A stretch of DNA of 64,000 nt from Timburyella sp030842085 (GCA_030842085.1 JAUUSE010000003.1:1-64000); one strand, 5' to 3'; shown: positions 35,088 to 44,758, numbered from the stretch's first letter. Numbers and translations are program-made. The notes: a model not told the origin generated them from the sequence alone.

Positions 35088-35471
35088 ATTTAAGCCCGAT
35101 AAGTGATTAATTTTTTAATTGTCGTTTTGCGTCGCACTATGCTGTTTATATTATATTTTGCGCCGCATGCGGCGAGAGAATTTTAAAAACTTGGCGCATC
35201 ATTTTTTATAATTGTGTAAACCTATGCTATATATGATAGGGAAATATACGCCTTTTGTTTTTTACCATAGATTTATTTATGTAAAATTTGAGCATATAAA
35301 CCGCATCGACCATGCAGATTTTTAGTCACTGCAAATATTAGCGGTTATCATGGCTGCGATAAATAAAATGGAGAAATACTGCATCAGCTTATGCTGATTT
35401 AAAATCTCCGCCGTTCCGGCGATGTCGGCGGGAGAGAATATTTTGGAAAACGCCGGAGATGGGAGCCTTGC
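35088..35471 (+). other. Non-coding region before the cinA-sortase gene
   Basis: About 380 bp, A/T-rich in the middle, with no supported gene. GCAT..ATGC type short inverted repeats near 35375-35395 are present but without a T run. Confidence 0.4.
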
Positions 35472-38204
35472 ATGAATGCAGAAATAATATCAGTCGGAAC
35501 CGAGCTGCTGCTTGGGAATATAGAGAACACCAACACGACGTTTTTATCGAAACGGTTGGCGGATCTTGGCATAAGTGTATTTTATCAGTCGTCGGTCGGC
35601 GATAATGCTCAGCGTCTTATTAAGCTGCTTTCTTTAGCGGTGGAGAGAAGCCAAGTTATAATAATAACCGGCGGACTTGGTCCCACAGACGACGACATAA
35701 CAAAGGAAACGGTATGCAAGGCGCTTAATATAGATTTGGTGCTGCACGAGCCGACGCTTAAAAAAATCGAGGATTATTTTGCGCGCACCGGCCGGCAGAT
35801 GACGGAAAACAACCGCAAGCAGGCAATGATACCGGATGGCGCTGAAATAATGGAAAACGAGCACGGCACCGCGCCGGGAATAGTGCTGACGTCCGGCGAG
35901 CAGGTGATAATGCTGCTGCCAGGACCGCCGAGCGAAATGCGGCCAATGTTTGACAAATATGCGCCAAAGTTTTTGGCGAAATATTCTGATGGAATAATTT
36001 TTTCACGCACTGTTAAATTTATAGGAATAGGCGAATCTCAGCTTGCTGAAAAGATTGAGGACATGTTTGACGGCGAGAATCCGACGGTCGCGCCCTATGC
36101 TAAAACAGGCGAGGTCCACATCCGTGTAACGGCCAAGGCGGAAAATGAGAAAAAGGCGGAAAATCTTTGTGCTCCGGCCTTAAACGAGCTTAGAAAAAGG
36201 GCCGGCGGATATATATACGGCTACGACGACGATACATTAGAGTCGGCGGTGGTAAATGGGCTTAAAGAGAAAAAGCTCACCGTCGCAACGGCGGAGTCGT
36301 GTACGGCGGGACTGCTGTCAAAGCGCATAACGGACGTGCCGTCATCGTCGCAGGTGTTCAGCATGGGCGTCACGACCTATTCAAACGAGATGAAAACGGA
36401 GCTTTTGGGCGTACCTGCCGACGTAATAGAGGCATCCGGCGCTGTAAGCCCGGAGGTCGCCCGAGAGATGGCCAAGCGCGTTAAGGAAAAGAGCGGCGCT
36501 GATTTAGGCATAGGTATAACGGGAATAGCGGGTCCCGACGGCGGAACGGAGGAAAAGCCGGTAGGACTTGTATATATTGCCATAAGCGACGGCGAGCATA
36601 CGTGGGTTAAGAAGAACATTTTTGGCCACGGCTCCGACGAGCGCGATTATATAAGATATCTTGCGTCGTCAACAGCGCTTAATCTCATAAGGCTTTATAT
36701 GCTGTTTTCCGGCAAGCTGCCGGGAGAAGGCAGCGACGATATAACAGACGAGTTGGAAGCGGCAGTCAGCGGGTTTAAAGCGGAAAAAAAAAATAATTTT
36801 ATAAAAGGAATTATTCCGTGGAAAGGCGATCCGCCGCTGGAGGTTGTCAGAAAGCTGGTATTTTTGCTTTCCAGCTGCGTGCTGATTTTCTGTGTTTTGT
36901 TTTTTGTGGATTATTTCGGTGACAGAAGTCAGTCAAAAAAAATATCAAGTGAAACGAAAGAGCTCCTTGTTTCCAATGTGAGTTCAGGTGAAAAGATAGA
37001 AGGCAGCGATACATTAAAGAAGTTTGAGCGGCTTCTGCAGAAAAACGGTGAGACTATTGGCTGGCTTGCAATTGACGGCATAGAGACGGACAATGTCGTT
37101 ATGAAGACAAATAATAATGATTATTATTTAAATCATAAGATTGACGGCACAACACTGGCAGAGGGCGAATTATTTGTTGACTGCAACAATGTTATAACAG
37201 CGGATTATCAGAGCAAGAATATTACTATATATGGCCACAACCGTCACGACGGGCAGATGTTCGGACAGCTCAACCGATACAGGACGGATGTAAAGCCAAG
37301 CAGCGCCACAACTTACGGCGTTGAGCACTATAATCTTTATAATTTGATAAGATTCGACACGATTTATGAAGAGGCTGTATATAAGATATTTGCGGTTATT
37401 TTTGTTAATACAGAGGCGGAGCATGACAATGGTGCGGCTCCGTTTGAGTACCGCCAGCAGGACTTCAGCAGCGACATAGAGTTTTTGGAATTTATAAATC
37501 AGGTACGCCGCCGCTCGTTTATAAATACGCCGGTAGATGTGAACGCAGATGATCAGATTATAAATTTATCTACCTGTGCTTATGACATTGACGAGGCGAG
37601 GCTGGTGATTTTTGGGAGAAAGGTGCGTCCGGGCGAGAGCACAGAGATAGATACGTCGCTTGTAAGCGTAAATAAGAATATACTTCTTCCGCAGGCTATG
37701 TATGATAAATATCCGAAGCGTTACGGCACGACAAAGCCGGTATTTAACGACGAGGCATTTGCCACTAATATACCGTCTAATTACGATCCCAATCAGGCAT
37801 TAGTGTCATCTTCTGAGATTAATACATCGGAGCCGCTGCCTCCCGAGCCGCCGGTTACGTCGGAGCCGATTGTGTCTGAACGGCCTGCCGCTTCATCACG
37901 GCCCAGCAGCTCGTCACGACCGAGTTCAAGCAGCAGCCGGCCATCAAGCAGCAGCCGGCCGTCGAGCAGCAGCCGGCCGTCGAGCAGTCAGAGCCCCAGC
38001 AGCACACCTTCTTCATCAGGAGCGGCTTCGTCATCATCACGACCGAGCTCAAGCCAGACGCCGTCAAGCGCACCGCCGGTTTCTTCAGCCGCGCCGCCGG
38101 CTGCCTCATCGGAAGTTTCATCATCCGGAGGGGAATCTTCAGAGACTCCGGTATCTTCTGGCGACTCCACCTCACATGAGGTGGATACCTCAAGCGCGGC
38201 TTAA
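35472..38204 (+). CDS. CinA (NMN deamidase/MoCF domain) fused to membrane-anchored class B sortase
   Basis: 910 residues in one uninterrupted frame. Residues 1-170 are a MoCF/CinA domain (ISVGTELLLGNIENTNT, IIITGGLGPTDDD, LLPGPPSEM); 250-410 are the C-terminal CinA amidase domain (ATAESCTAGLLSKRI, GITGIAGPDGGTEEKPVGLVY). A membrane segment follows (461-480), then a sortase B fold (about 515-720) with IGWLAIDGIETD, IYGHNRHDGQMF (His589), LSTCAYD (Cys702) and Arg710: a complete catalytic set. Residues 780-910 are a Ser/Pro/Arg-rich tail. CinA would face the cytoplasm and the sortase outside. GGGAG precedes ATG 35472. No sorting-signal substrate was seen nearby. Followed 78 bp later by its degenerate relative. 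Confidence 0.88.
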   Translation: MNAEIISVGTELLLGNIENTNTTFLSKRLADLGISVFYQSSVGDNAQRLIKLLSLAVERSQVIIITGGLGPTDDDITKETVCKALNIDLVLHEPTLKKIEDYFARTGRQMTENNRKQAMIPDGAEIMENEHGTAPGIVLTSGEQVIMLLPGPPSEMRPMFDKYAPKFLAKYSDGIIFSRTVKFIGIGESQLAEKIEDMFDGENPTVAPYAKTGEVHIRVTAKAENEKKAENLCAPALNELRKRAGGYIYGYDDDTLESAVVNGLKEKKLTVATAESCTAGLLSKRITDVPSSSQVFSMGVTTYSNEMKTELLGVPADVIEASGAVSPEVAREMAKRVKEKSGADLGIGITGIAGPDGGTEEKPVGLVYIAISDGEHTWVKKNIFGHGSDERDYIRYLASSTALNLIRLYMLFSGKLPGEGSDDITDELEAAVSGFKAEKKNNFIKGIIPWKGDPPLEVVRKLVFLLSSCVLIFCVLFFVDYFGDRSQSKKISSETKELLVSNVSSGEKIEGSDTLKKFERLLQKNGETIGWLAIDGIETDNVVMKTNNNDYYLNHKIDGTTLAEGELFVDCNNVITADYQSKNITIYGHNRHDGQMFGQLNRYRTDVKPSSATTYGVEHYNLYNLIRFDTIYEEAVYKIFAVIFVNTEAEHDNGAAPFEYRQQDFSSDIEFLEFINQVRRRSFINTPVDVNADDQIINLSTCAYDIDEARLVIFGRKVRPGESTEIDTSLVSVNKNILLPQAMYDKYPKRYGTTKPVFNDEAFATNIPSNYDPNQALVSSSEINTSEPLPPEPPVTSEPIVSERPAASSRPSSSSRPSSSSSRPSSSSRPSSSSRPSSSQSPSSTPSSSGAASSSSRPSSSQTPSSAPPVSSAAPPAASSEVSSSGGESSETPVSSGDSTSHEVDTSSAA
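37929..37982 (+). repeat. Three tandem 18-bp units coding a Ser/Arg/Pro linker
   Basis: AGCAGCAGCCGGCCRTCR is repeated three times in frame (37929-37946, 37947-37964, 37965-37982), encoding SSSRPS units in the extracellular tail of the CinA-sortase protein. Slippage here could vary the tail length between strains. Confidence 0.8.
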
Positions 38205-38282
38205 CATTTATATAAATAGACATTAGATATATTACATATAGGAGAGCAAAAGCATAAGGCATGTAAATCAGAGGGGAAAAAG

Positions 38283-40889
38283 ATGAGGTACGAAGTAATA
38301 TACACAGGTGCAGCGGATTTATCTGTTTCCAAGCAGTTGCGGCGAATATCCGAGCATGCGGCAGGGACGCACGAAGCGCACGGCAGAAAAGAGGTAATAA
38401 TGTCGCTGGCGGCGGCGGTTAAATCCAGTGAAGTTATATTTATATGCTTTAACGGCGGCAGCGACACAGTATCGGATGTTTGCCGAGCAATAGGGCTTGA
38501 TACGCGTACGCTGAACAATGTCTTTGACGCTGACGGCGAGGACGTACCCGCAATAGTTCCGGTCGGTGCAAAGACTTTTGTCGGAGATGATTACATATAT
38601 CACGGCTGCGTATCTGAAAGCGGCCAGCAGAGCATAATTTTTCTTCCGCTGTCTCAGGAGAATATGGCCGATGTGTTCGAGACTTACATATTCCCGTTTT
38701 TAGGGGAAAAGTACGGCGTATATCCGGAGACTGAGATGCATGAAAAATTTGAGGAAGTCGTGCCTATAAGTGAATTTTCCAGCGAGAAAGCGGCCGGACA
38801 GGCGAATGTTTCTCTTAAAGCAGACGTCCCACGGCAATATGCAGGCTATGCAGACGGCACGGAATTTGATAGAAACGACCTTGCATCAGAGTTTGATTAT
38901 GAAGATGAATTAGACGAAGAAGATGAAGATTATGAGGACGAAGACGACGTTACGGCAATGCCGGCTCCGCGCAGGAGCAAGGGCCGCAGAATAGGCGTTG
39001 GAATTGCCGTATTTATACTCATAGTTGCAGTACTTGGCGCGGCCTTTTATATTGCTTATGACAAATTTCTTGCAGCGTATGCGGCAGATTCGGCGTATTC
39101 TCGTCTGCGGCAGGACTATGGCAAGGCCAGCGCCGACGCCCCAATGGAAATTCAAGATAAATTCGGCGAGCTTTATACTGTAAACAGCAATGTCGCCGGA
39201 TGGCTTAAAATTGAAGGAACAAACATAGACCATCCCGTCGCGCAGCTTGAGGGGCTGGACAATGATTATTATAAAAATCACCTGTTCGACGATACATATA
39301 ATAAGTACGGTTCGTTGTATATGTCTAAGGATTATAAGACGGAGCAAGGAGCGATTAACAGAAACACGGTAATAAGAGGAAATAATCTGAGCGATTCGCG
39401 AATGCTGAGCGATTTAACGAAATATACGGATATTGACTTTTATAAAAGCCATTATACCGTTTCAATGAATACGATTTATGAGGACAAGGAATGGGTGATA
39501 TTTGCCGCGGCCATAATGGACGAGGTGACCTCTGATTTTAACTTTGTGCAGACAGAGTTTGCCGATGACAATGCATTTGCGGCATATATAGCCGAGCTTA
39601 AGGCGTTGTCTTTCCTTGTAACTCCAGTTGAAGTGCAGCCGACAGACGAAATACTTACGATTATAACGAATTATAATGAAAAGATGGGAACATCTATAGC
39701 GGTAATAGCCAAGCGGGTAGATATAGGGACGGGCAGCGGATACGATGTATCTTCGTCCACTATAAATGAGAGTGCATTACAGCCGCAGCATGCTACGGCG
39801 AATAATCCGTTTGTCATACAAGCGGCGGCTGAAGTGGATGAAACAAGCTCCATAGCCTCGGCAGACAGCTCGCTGATAGAGAGCGGGTTGTTATCTTCTC
39901 TGCTGCCGTCATCGGCGAGCGAGCTGAGCTCTAGCAGCAGGGCTGTTTCTTCGACCTCCGCTTCAAGGACGTCGTCAGCCGCAGCGCCGTCGTCTAAGCA
40001 GCCGGCGCCAAGTTCGGACGCGCCCAGCGAGACGGTGCCGCTTCCATCACCGCCGGACACAAGCAACGACCCTGACCCGAGCGGGGATATTCAGTTTACG
40101 GTAAAAAATCAATTTACCGGCGCAACGGTAACGGGCAGCGCTGTTGACATTGTCGCGCAGGTAATAGAAGCGGAAATGGGCTCATCTTTTAATTTAGAAG
40201 CTCTTAAAGCGCAGGCCGTTGCGACATATACATATTTATATTATAGTGGTGCTGCCGGCTCATCTGCTCCATCAGCGCCGATGAAAACAGCGAGTGCGCG
40301 TTCCATTCAAGCGGCGCATGCCGTGGCCGGCCAGACGCTTACATATAACGGTAAAATCTGCAATTCACTATATTTTGCAATGTCGGCGGGGAAGACGACA
40401 AGAAGCGGAGATGTTTGGGGCGGCGACATGCCTTATCTTGTGAGCGTTGACAGCAGTGTGGATTCTCAGTGCAGCAATTTCCAGACAACCCGCACATACT
40501 CGGCGGCTATCATAGCCGACTGTGTTAATAAGCAGTATGGCGTTGACTTATATACCGTTGCCGACAAAAGCATGTGGATTAGCCCGACATATGACGCAAC
40601 CGGCTTATATGTAAAGACGGTAAGCTTTGGCGGACTTGCGTCTGATACCGGCTATCATCTGCGGACAAACGTGCTTACCGCTGAAAGGGTTGGCTCATCG
40701 AATGTACTGCGCTCGCACGCATTTACAGTGAGCTATGATGCGGCAAGCGATACTTTTACTTTTGTTGTAAAGGGATACGGTCACGGCGTTGGAATGAGTC
40801 AGGAAGGCGCTAATATATACGCCGCAAACGGCTGGTCGTACGAGCAGATACTTAACCACTACTATACCGGCGTGGTTATTGCAAAATAG
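38283..40889 (+). CDS. Degenerate MoCF-like domain, TM, catalytically dead sortase B and SpoIID domain
   Basis: 868 residues. Residues 1-150 resemble a worn CinA/MoCF domain: SEVIFICFNGG (49-59) and QSIIFLPLSQENM (116-128) match SQVIIITGG and QVIMLLPGPPSEM of the upstream protein. An acidic stretch (200-222) and basic patch lead to a membrane segment (237-258). Residues 295-480 are a sortase B fold (AGWLKIEGTNIDHPV, DNDYYKNHLF) in which the His is Asn367 (RGNNL), the Cys is Asn463 (IITNYN) and the Arg is lost. A Ser/Pro linker (520-600) leads to a SpoIID/LytB domain (615-868) with EAEM, LKAQAVATYTY and GYGHGVGMSQEGA. SpoIID cuts glycan strands. AGAGGGG precedes the ATG. Confidence 0.85.
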   Translation: MRYEVIYTGAADLSVSKQLRRISEHAAGTHEAHGRKEVIMSLAAAVKSSEVIFICFNGGSDTVSDVCRAIGLDTRTLNNVFDADGEDVPAIVPVGAKTFVGDDYIYHGCVSESGQQSIIFLPLSQENMADVFETYIFPFLGEKYGVYPETEMHEKFEEVVPISEFSSEKAAGQANVSLKADVPRQYAGYADGTEFDRNDLASEFDYEDELDEEDEDYEDEDDVTAMPAPRRSKGRRIGVGIAVFILIVAVLGAAFYIAYDKFLAAYAADSAYSRLRQDYGKASADAPMEIQDKFGELYTVNSNVAGWLKIEGTNIDHPVAQLEGLDNDYYKNHLFDDTYNKYGSLYMSKDYKTEQGAINRNTVIRGNNLSDSRMLSDLTKYTDIDFYKSHYTVSMNTIYEDKEWVIFAAAIMDEVTSDFNFVQTEFADDNAFAAYIAELKALSFLVTPVEVQPTDEILTIITNYNEKMGTSIAVIAKRVDIGTGSGYDVSSSTINESALQPQHATANNPFVIQAAAEVDETSSIASADSSLIESGLLSSLLPSSASELSSSSRAVSSTSASRTSSAAAPSSKQPAPSSDAPSETVPLPSPPDTSNDPDPSGDIQFTVKNQFTGATVTGSAVDIVAQVIEAEMGSSFNLEALKAQAVATYTYLYYSGAAGSSAPSAPMKTASARSIQAAHAVAGQTLTYNGKICNSLYFAMSAGKTTRSGDVWGGDMPYLVSVDSSVDSQCSNFQTTRTYSAAIIADCVNKQYGVDLYTVADKSMWISPTYDATGLYVKTVSFGGLASDTGYHLRTNVLTAERVGSSNVLRSHAFTVSYDAASDTFTFVVKGYGHGVGMSQEGANIYAANGWSYEQILNHYYTGVVIAK

Positions 40890-41051
40890 GGCCGACCGCA
40901 TGGCGGAATATTATGGCGTGCCTTTATTGCAAGCAAATTATGACAAGGGTTTGCATTTGCTTTATCATATATGACAAGATTTTATTGATATTAATATTGT
41001 AAGCGCCACGCCTGAGCCTGGCGCTTTTATAATATAAAGGGGTGTGGGGAT

Positions 41052-41792
41052 ATGCCGAAATTTTTTATTGAGAGCGGCATAAAGGAAGATATGGAGATTG
41101 TCGGCGGCGACGCTGTACACATATTAAAATCGCTGCGCATGTCGGTAGGCGACAGGCTAACCATATGCGACGGCAGCGGCAGCGATGCAGAATGCGAGAT
41201 ATATGAAGCCGGCCGAGATTATCTTAAGCTGAAGGTTTTAAGCAGAAGTCCATCCATCAGCGAGCCGGATATAGAGGTAAATTTATATCAGTGCCTGCCC
41301 AAGGGCGATAAATTCGACGGAGTAGTAAGAAAATCCGTAGAGCTTGGCGTACACAGCATAACGCCGGTAATATCGTCGCGGGTAATATCGCGGCCGGACA
41401 AAAAGGCGCTTGCAAAAAAGACAGAGCGCTGGAACAAAATAGCCAGAGAGGCGGCAGGGCAGTCGGGCAGAGGCATAGTTCCAATGGTAAGAGAGGCGCT
41501 TTCGTTTGATTTGGCAGTGAAAGAAGCGAGCCGTACTGATAAAGAGTCAGGCATTTTAAACATCTTTTTCTATGAATGCGGCGGAAAGCCGATGTCGCAG
41601 CTCAAGCTGGACGGCGTAAGCACAGTAAATATATTTATAGGCCCGGAGGGCGGGTACAGTCCGGCGGAGGCTGAAGCGACGGAGAAAGCGGGATTTTTCA
41701 CAGCTACTCTCGGCAGCCGCATTCTGCGGACCGAGACGGCGCCCGTTGCGGCACTGTCGGTAATAATGTATATAACCGGAAATATGGAGTAG
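41052..41792 (+). CDS. rsmE: 16S rRNA (uracil1498-N3)-methyltransferase RsmE
   Basis: A SPOUT-fold methyltransferase acting on U1498 of 16S rRNA. 246 residues: N-terminal PUA-like domain with HILKSLRMSVGDRL, then KGDKFDGVVRKSVELGVHSITPV, RWNKIAREAAGQSGRGIVP and the knot region FIGPEGGYSPAEAE and LGSRILRTETAPVAALSVI. Full length with all signatures. Starts at ATG 41052 after a G-rich ribosome site. Confidence 0.95.
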   Translation: MPKFFIESGIKEDMEIVGGDAVHILKSLRMSVGDRLTICDGSGSDAECEIYEAGRDYLKLKVLSRSPSISEPDIEVNLYQCLPKGDKFDGVVRKSVELGVHSITPVISSRVISRPDKKALAKKTERWNKIAREAAGQSGRGIVPMVREALSFDLAVKEASRTDKESGILNIFFYECGGKPMSQLKLDGVSTVNIFIGPEGGYSPAEAEATEKAGFFTATLGSRILRTETAPVAALSVIMYITGNME

Positions 41793-41955
41793 TATTACAG
41801 GATATACTGCTATTTGCGGCGCTGATTTTTGCGCTTTCTGCATATAAATATATTTGACGAAACGAATTCGCGATAAAGTAGTCTTTCGGTTAGATGATAT
41901 ATACAAATTATAAAGAGACACAAAAAATAAATTTGAATAAAACAAGAAAAAATTG

Positions 41956-41984
41956 TTGTATAATGAATTTATGAATGCTATAAT
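41956..41984 (+). promoter_or_regulatory. Promoter of the GH4 gene
   Basis: TTGTAT (41956-41961) and TATAAT (41979-41984) are 17 bp apart, giving a leader of about 24 nt before ATG 42014. An alternative TATAAT overlaps the -35 region. Confidence 0.6.
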
Positions 41985-42013
41985 ACATGTGATTTTTGAA
42001 AGGAGAAAATAAT

Positions 42014-43318
42014 ATGAAAATAGCATTCATGGGTGCGGGCAGCACTATTTTTGCGAAGAATATAATAGGCGACTGCATTTTAACGCCGGAGTTTGGTGAA
42101 TTTGAGGTATTTCTGCATGATATTGACCCTCAGCGTCTGGAGGATTCTGAAAGGATACTGAAAACAATAAATAAGACCCACAACGGCAAGTGCACAATAA
42201 AGGCGTCGCTTAACCGCCGTGAGGCGCTTAAAGATGCAGATTATGTTGTGAATGCGATACAGGTCGGCGGACTTGAGTGTACACTGACGGATTTTGAGGT
42301 GCCGAAAAAATACGGACTTCAGCAGACAATAGCCGACTCTATGGGCATAGGCGGCATATTCCGCGCGCTTAGGACTATTCCGGTGCTGCAGGATTTTGCC
42401 AATGATATTGAAGAACTGTGCCCGAACGCTCTGTTTTTAAACTACAGCAACCCCATGTCAATGCTTACTGGATATATGTTAAAGCACACCAAGGTGCGCG
42501 CTGTTGGACTTTGTCACAGCGTTCAGGTGGTAACCAACCAGCTGCTTCGTCCTATAGACATGAGCGAATACATTGGCAAGTGCAGATATGAGGTAGCCGG
42601 CATAAACCATCAGGCATGGCTTCTTAAAATTACCGACCTTGACGGCAACGACCTTTATCCTGAGGCAAAGCGCCGTTCAAAGATGACAGATAAGTATGAT
42701 ATGAAGCACGACCTTGTCCGCCGCGACCTTTTAAATAAGTTTGGATATTATCTTACCGAGTCGTCGGAGCATAACGCCGAGTATAATCCGTGGTTTATTA
42801 AAAAGCAGTATCCGGAGTTTATAGAAAAATACAACATACCAATAGATGAATATATCCGCCGCTGCCATGAGCAGATAGACGGATGGGTAAAAATGCGTGA
42901 AGATTTGCTTAAAGACCCGCATCTTAACCATACTAAGACATATGAGTACGGTTCTTACATAATTAAGGCATGCGAAACCGACGAGCCGTTTAAAATAGCC
43001 GGAAATGTGCTTAATAAGAATCTCATACCCAACCTGCCGTACGACAGCTGCGTAGAGGTGCCGTGCCTTGTCGACCGCAACGGCATAAATCCGTGCTACG
43101 TAGGCAACCTGCCGGAGCAGTGCGCCGCGATAAACCGCGTAAGCATAAATGTGCAGAATCTTACAATAATGGCTGCGGCCGAGCGCAAGAAAGAGTATAT
43201 CTACATGGCGGCCATGATGGACCCGCATGCTTCGGCCGAGCTCTCAACAGACGAGATTATCAGCATGTGCGACGACCTTATAGAGGCGCACGGCGACTGG
43301 ATGCCGAAATACAACTGA
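42014..43318 (+). CDS. Glycoside hydrolase family 4 alpha-galactosidase (MelA-like)
   Basis: GH4 enzymes use NAD+ and a divalent metal for an oxidation-elimination mechanism. 434 residues: GAGSTIFAKNIIGD is the Rossmann start, then DADYVVNAIQVGG, NYSNPMSMLTGYML, and GLCHSVQ, the CHSV form seen in MelA-type alpha-galactosidases; AGINHQAWLLKI holds a metal ligand His. ATG 42014 follows AAAGGAG. Specificity for alpha-galactosides is inferred from the motif; related alpha-glucosidase or galacturonase activity is possible. Probably imported oligosaccharide use; no transporter is adjacent. Confidence 0.88.
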   Translation: MKIAFMGAGSTIFAKNIIGDCILTPEFGEFEVFLHDIDPQRLEDSERILKTINKTHNGKCTIKASLNRREALKDADYVVNAIQVGGLECTLTDFEVPKKYGLQQTIADSMGIGGIFRALRTIPVLQDFANDIEELCPNALFLNYSNPMSMLTGYMLKHTKVRAVGLCHSVQVVTNQLLRPIDMSEYIGKCRYEVAGINHQAWLLKITDLDGNDLYPEAKRRSKMTDKYDMKHDLVRRDLLNKFGYYLTESSEHNAEYNPWFIKKQYPEFIEKYNIPIDEYIRRCHEQIDGWVKMREDLLKDPHLNHTKTYEYGSYIIKACETDEPFKIAGNVLNKNLIPNLPYDSCVEVPCLVDRNGINPCYVGNLPEQCAAINRVSINVQNLTIMAAAERKKEYIYMAAMMDPHASAELSTDEIISMCDDLIEAHGDWMPKYN

Positions 43319-43395
43319 GTTTAAGCGGCATAAGGACTGCATCGCAGATTAAAGGTAGATTAAAACAGTTAATGCAAATCAATTTAACATTAAAT

Positions 43396-43430
43396 ATAAG
43401 GCAGCGCCAAAGGCGCTGCCTTATCTGTTT
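43396..43430 (+). terminator. Terminator after the GH4 gene
   Basis: A 13-bp perfect stem (43396-43408 with 43412-43424) with an AAA loop, followed by CTGTTT. The next 300 bp up to 43724 hold no supported gene. Confidence 0.75.
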
Positions 43431-43724
43431 AGCAAATAAGAATATTAACTTTATAGGAATATAGCAAGTAAAGCTTTAATTTTAAGTTAGCGTGTGCGAG
43501 CCGTTAACCAAAATTTTTTTATAAATAAGAAAATTTCATTAAAACGACAAGGCTGTTGATGGTTGATGAGCCGAAACTGCGCAGAAAAGTACTTATAAGG
43601 CTATTAAGCTGCTTTGCAAAACTGACTGCGCACAGATGAGCGAAGATATATATCGGCATAGCTTATTAAACAAAATTATGACTGTACGCCGGCGCGGAAA
43701 ATATATAAATTAGCGGCTGTTTTA

Positions 43725-44444
43725 TCACAGCGAAAACCCTCCGCTTACATCAAGGACTTGGCCGGTTACAAACCCGTTTTCTGCAAAGAAGAGTGCCGCC
43801 GCCGCGACGTCCTGAGGCAGGCCCAGCCGCATAAGTGGAGTGTCATCCGCCAAGGCTGATTTATCTTCGTCGGAAAATGATGAAAGCATGTCGGTGTCAA
43901 TAACGCCGGGACAAATGCAGTTAGCAGTTATGCCGGACGGGCCGACCTCCTTTGCCAGCGCGCGGGTAAGGCCTATAACAGCCGCCTTTGATGCGGAATA
44001 AACCGCCTCGCATGCGCCTCCTCTACGGCCCCATATAGAGGATATGTTTATTATGCAGCCGTCCTTTTTGTTTATCATGCGCGGCAGCACAGCGCGGCAA
44101 AGATTAAACGTCCCCTTGACATTTATACTCATTACCCTATCATATTCGGCGTCTGTCATGTCCTGCAAAAGGCCGTAATGCGAGACGCCGGCGTTGTTTA
44201 TCAATATGTCGGGGGAAGAGGCGGGAAGATTGTTCATCATCTGAGCTACATCGTCTGTTCTTGAAACATCCGCGCTTATGCACTCGGCGCTTCCGCCACT
44301 TTCTAAAATTTTGCGGCACAGCGATAAAGCGGCGTCCAGGCTTTTGTTGTAGTTTATTATTACATGATATCCCGACTTTGCAAAAAGCTCGGCCGTTGCT
44401 GCGCCAATTCCGCGCGAAGCTCCTGTTATCAGTACTGATTTCAA
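43725..44444 (-). CDS. Short-chain dehydrogenase/reductase (FabG-like)
   Basis: 239 residues with a complete classical SDR: TGASRGIGAATA at 7-18 (NADP(H)-type loop), NNAGVSHYG, the Ser of NISSIWG, and YSASKAAVIGLTRALAKEV (Tyr and Lys). TTG 44444 follows AAAGGAA. It resembles the YmfI/FabG branch of 3-oxoacyl reductases. As a single gene away from fatty-acid synthesis genes, its substrate cannot be fixed. Confidence 0.88.
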   Translation of the reverse strand: MKSVLITGASRGIGAATAELFAKSGYHVIINYNKSLDAALSLCRKILESGGSAECISADVSRTDDVAQMMNNLPASSPDILINNAGVSHYGLLQDMTDAEYDRVMSINVKGTFNLCRAVLPRMINKKDGCIINISSIWGRRGGACEAVYSASKAAVIGLTRALAKEVGPSGITANCICPGVIDTDMLSSFSDEDKSALADDTPLMRLGLPQDVAAAALFFAENGFVTGQVLDVSGGFSL

Positions 44445-44692
44445 TTCTATTTTCCTTTCCGGCCTTAAGGCGCCATGTTTAATATTTTGCCGTCAGCCTG
44501 ATGCGCAAATAATGCAAGTGTGCCGGCGCAGTATTCGGAAAATAAATAGCCGAATACCAAGCTGAGACGAGTGCCGCGGCTATCGGCTTTAAAAAAGAAA
44601 AAAGACGCATAACTGCGTAGGCAAGTTAATAGAGTTAAGAGTGACACACCTGCATCATGTGCTATCTTAAACTGCGGCAACGTGTAAAAAAA

Positions 44693-44720
44693 CGCCGGCC
44701 GTAAAAGTATACGGCCGGCG
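44693..44720 (-). terminator. Terminator of the Gfo/Idh/MocA gene
   Basis: CGCCGGCCGT (44693-44702) pairs with ACGGCCGGCG (44711-44720). On the minus strand it is followed by TTTTTTT. Confidence 0.9.
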
Positions 44721-44758
44721 CAGATGTACAGTTTAGTTAGATGTTTATTGCAGCCGTC

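Noticed and set aside
37855..38262. Long reverse- and alternate-frame ORFs over the sortase tail
   Set aside because: They are shadows of the Ser/Pro-rich repeat coding region.
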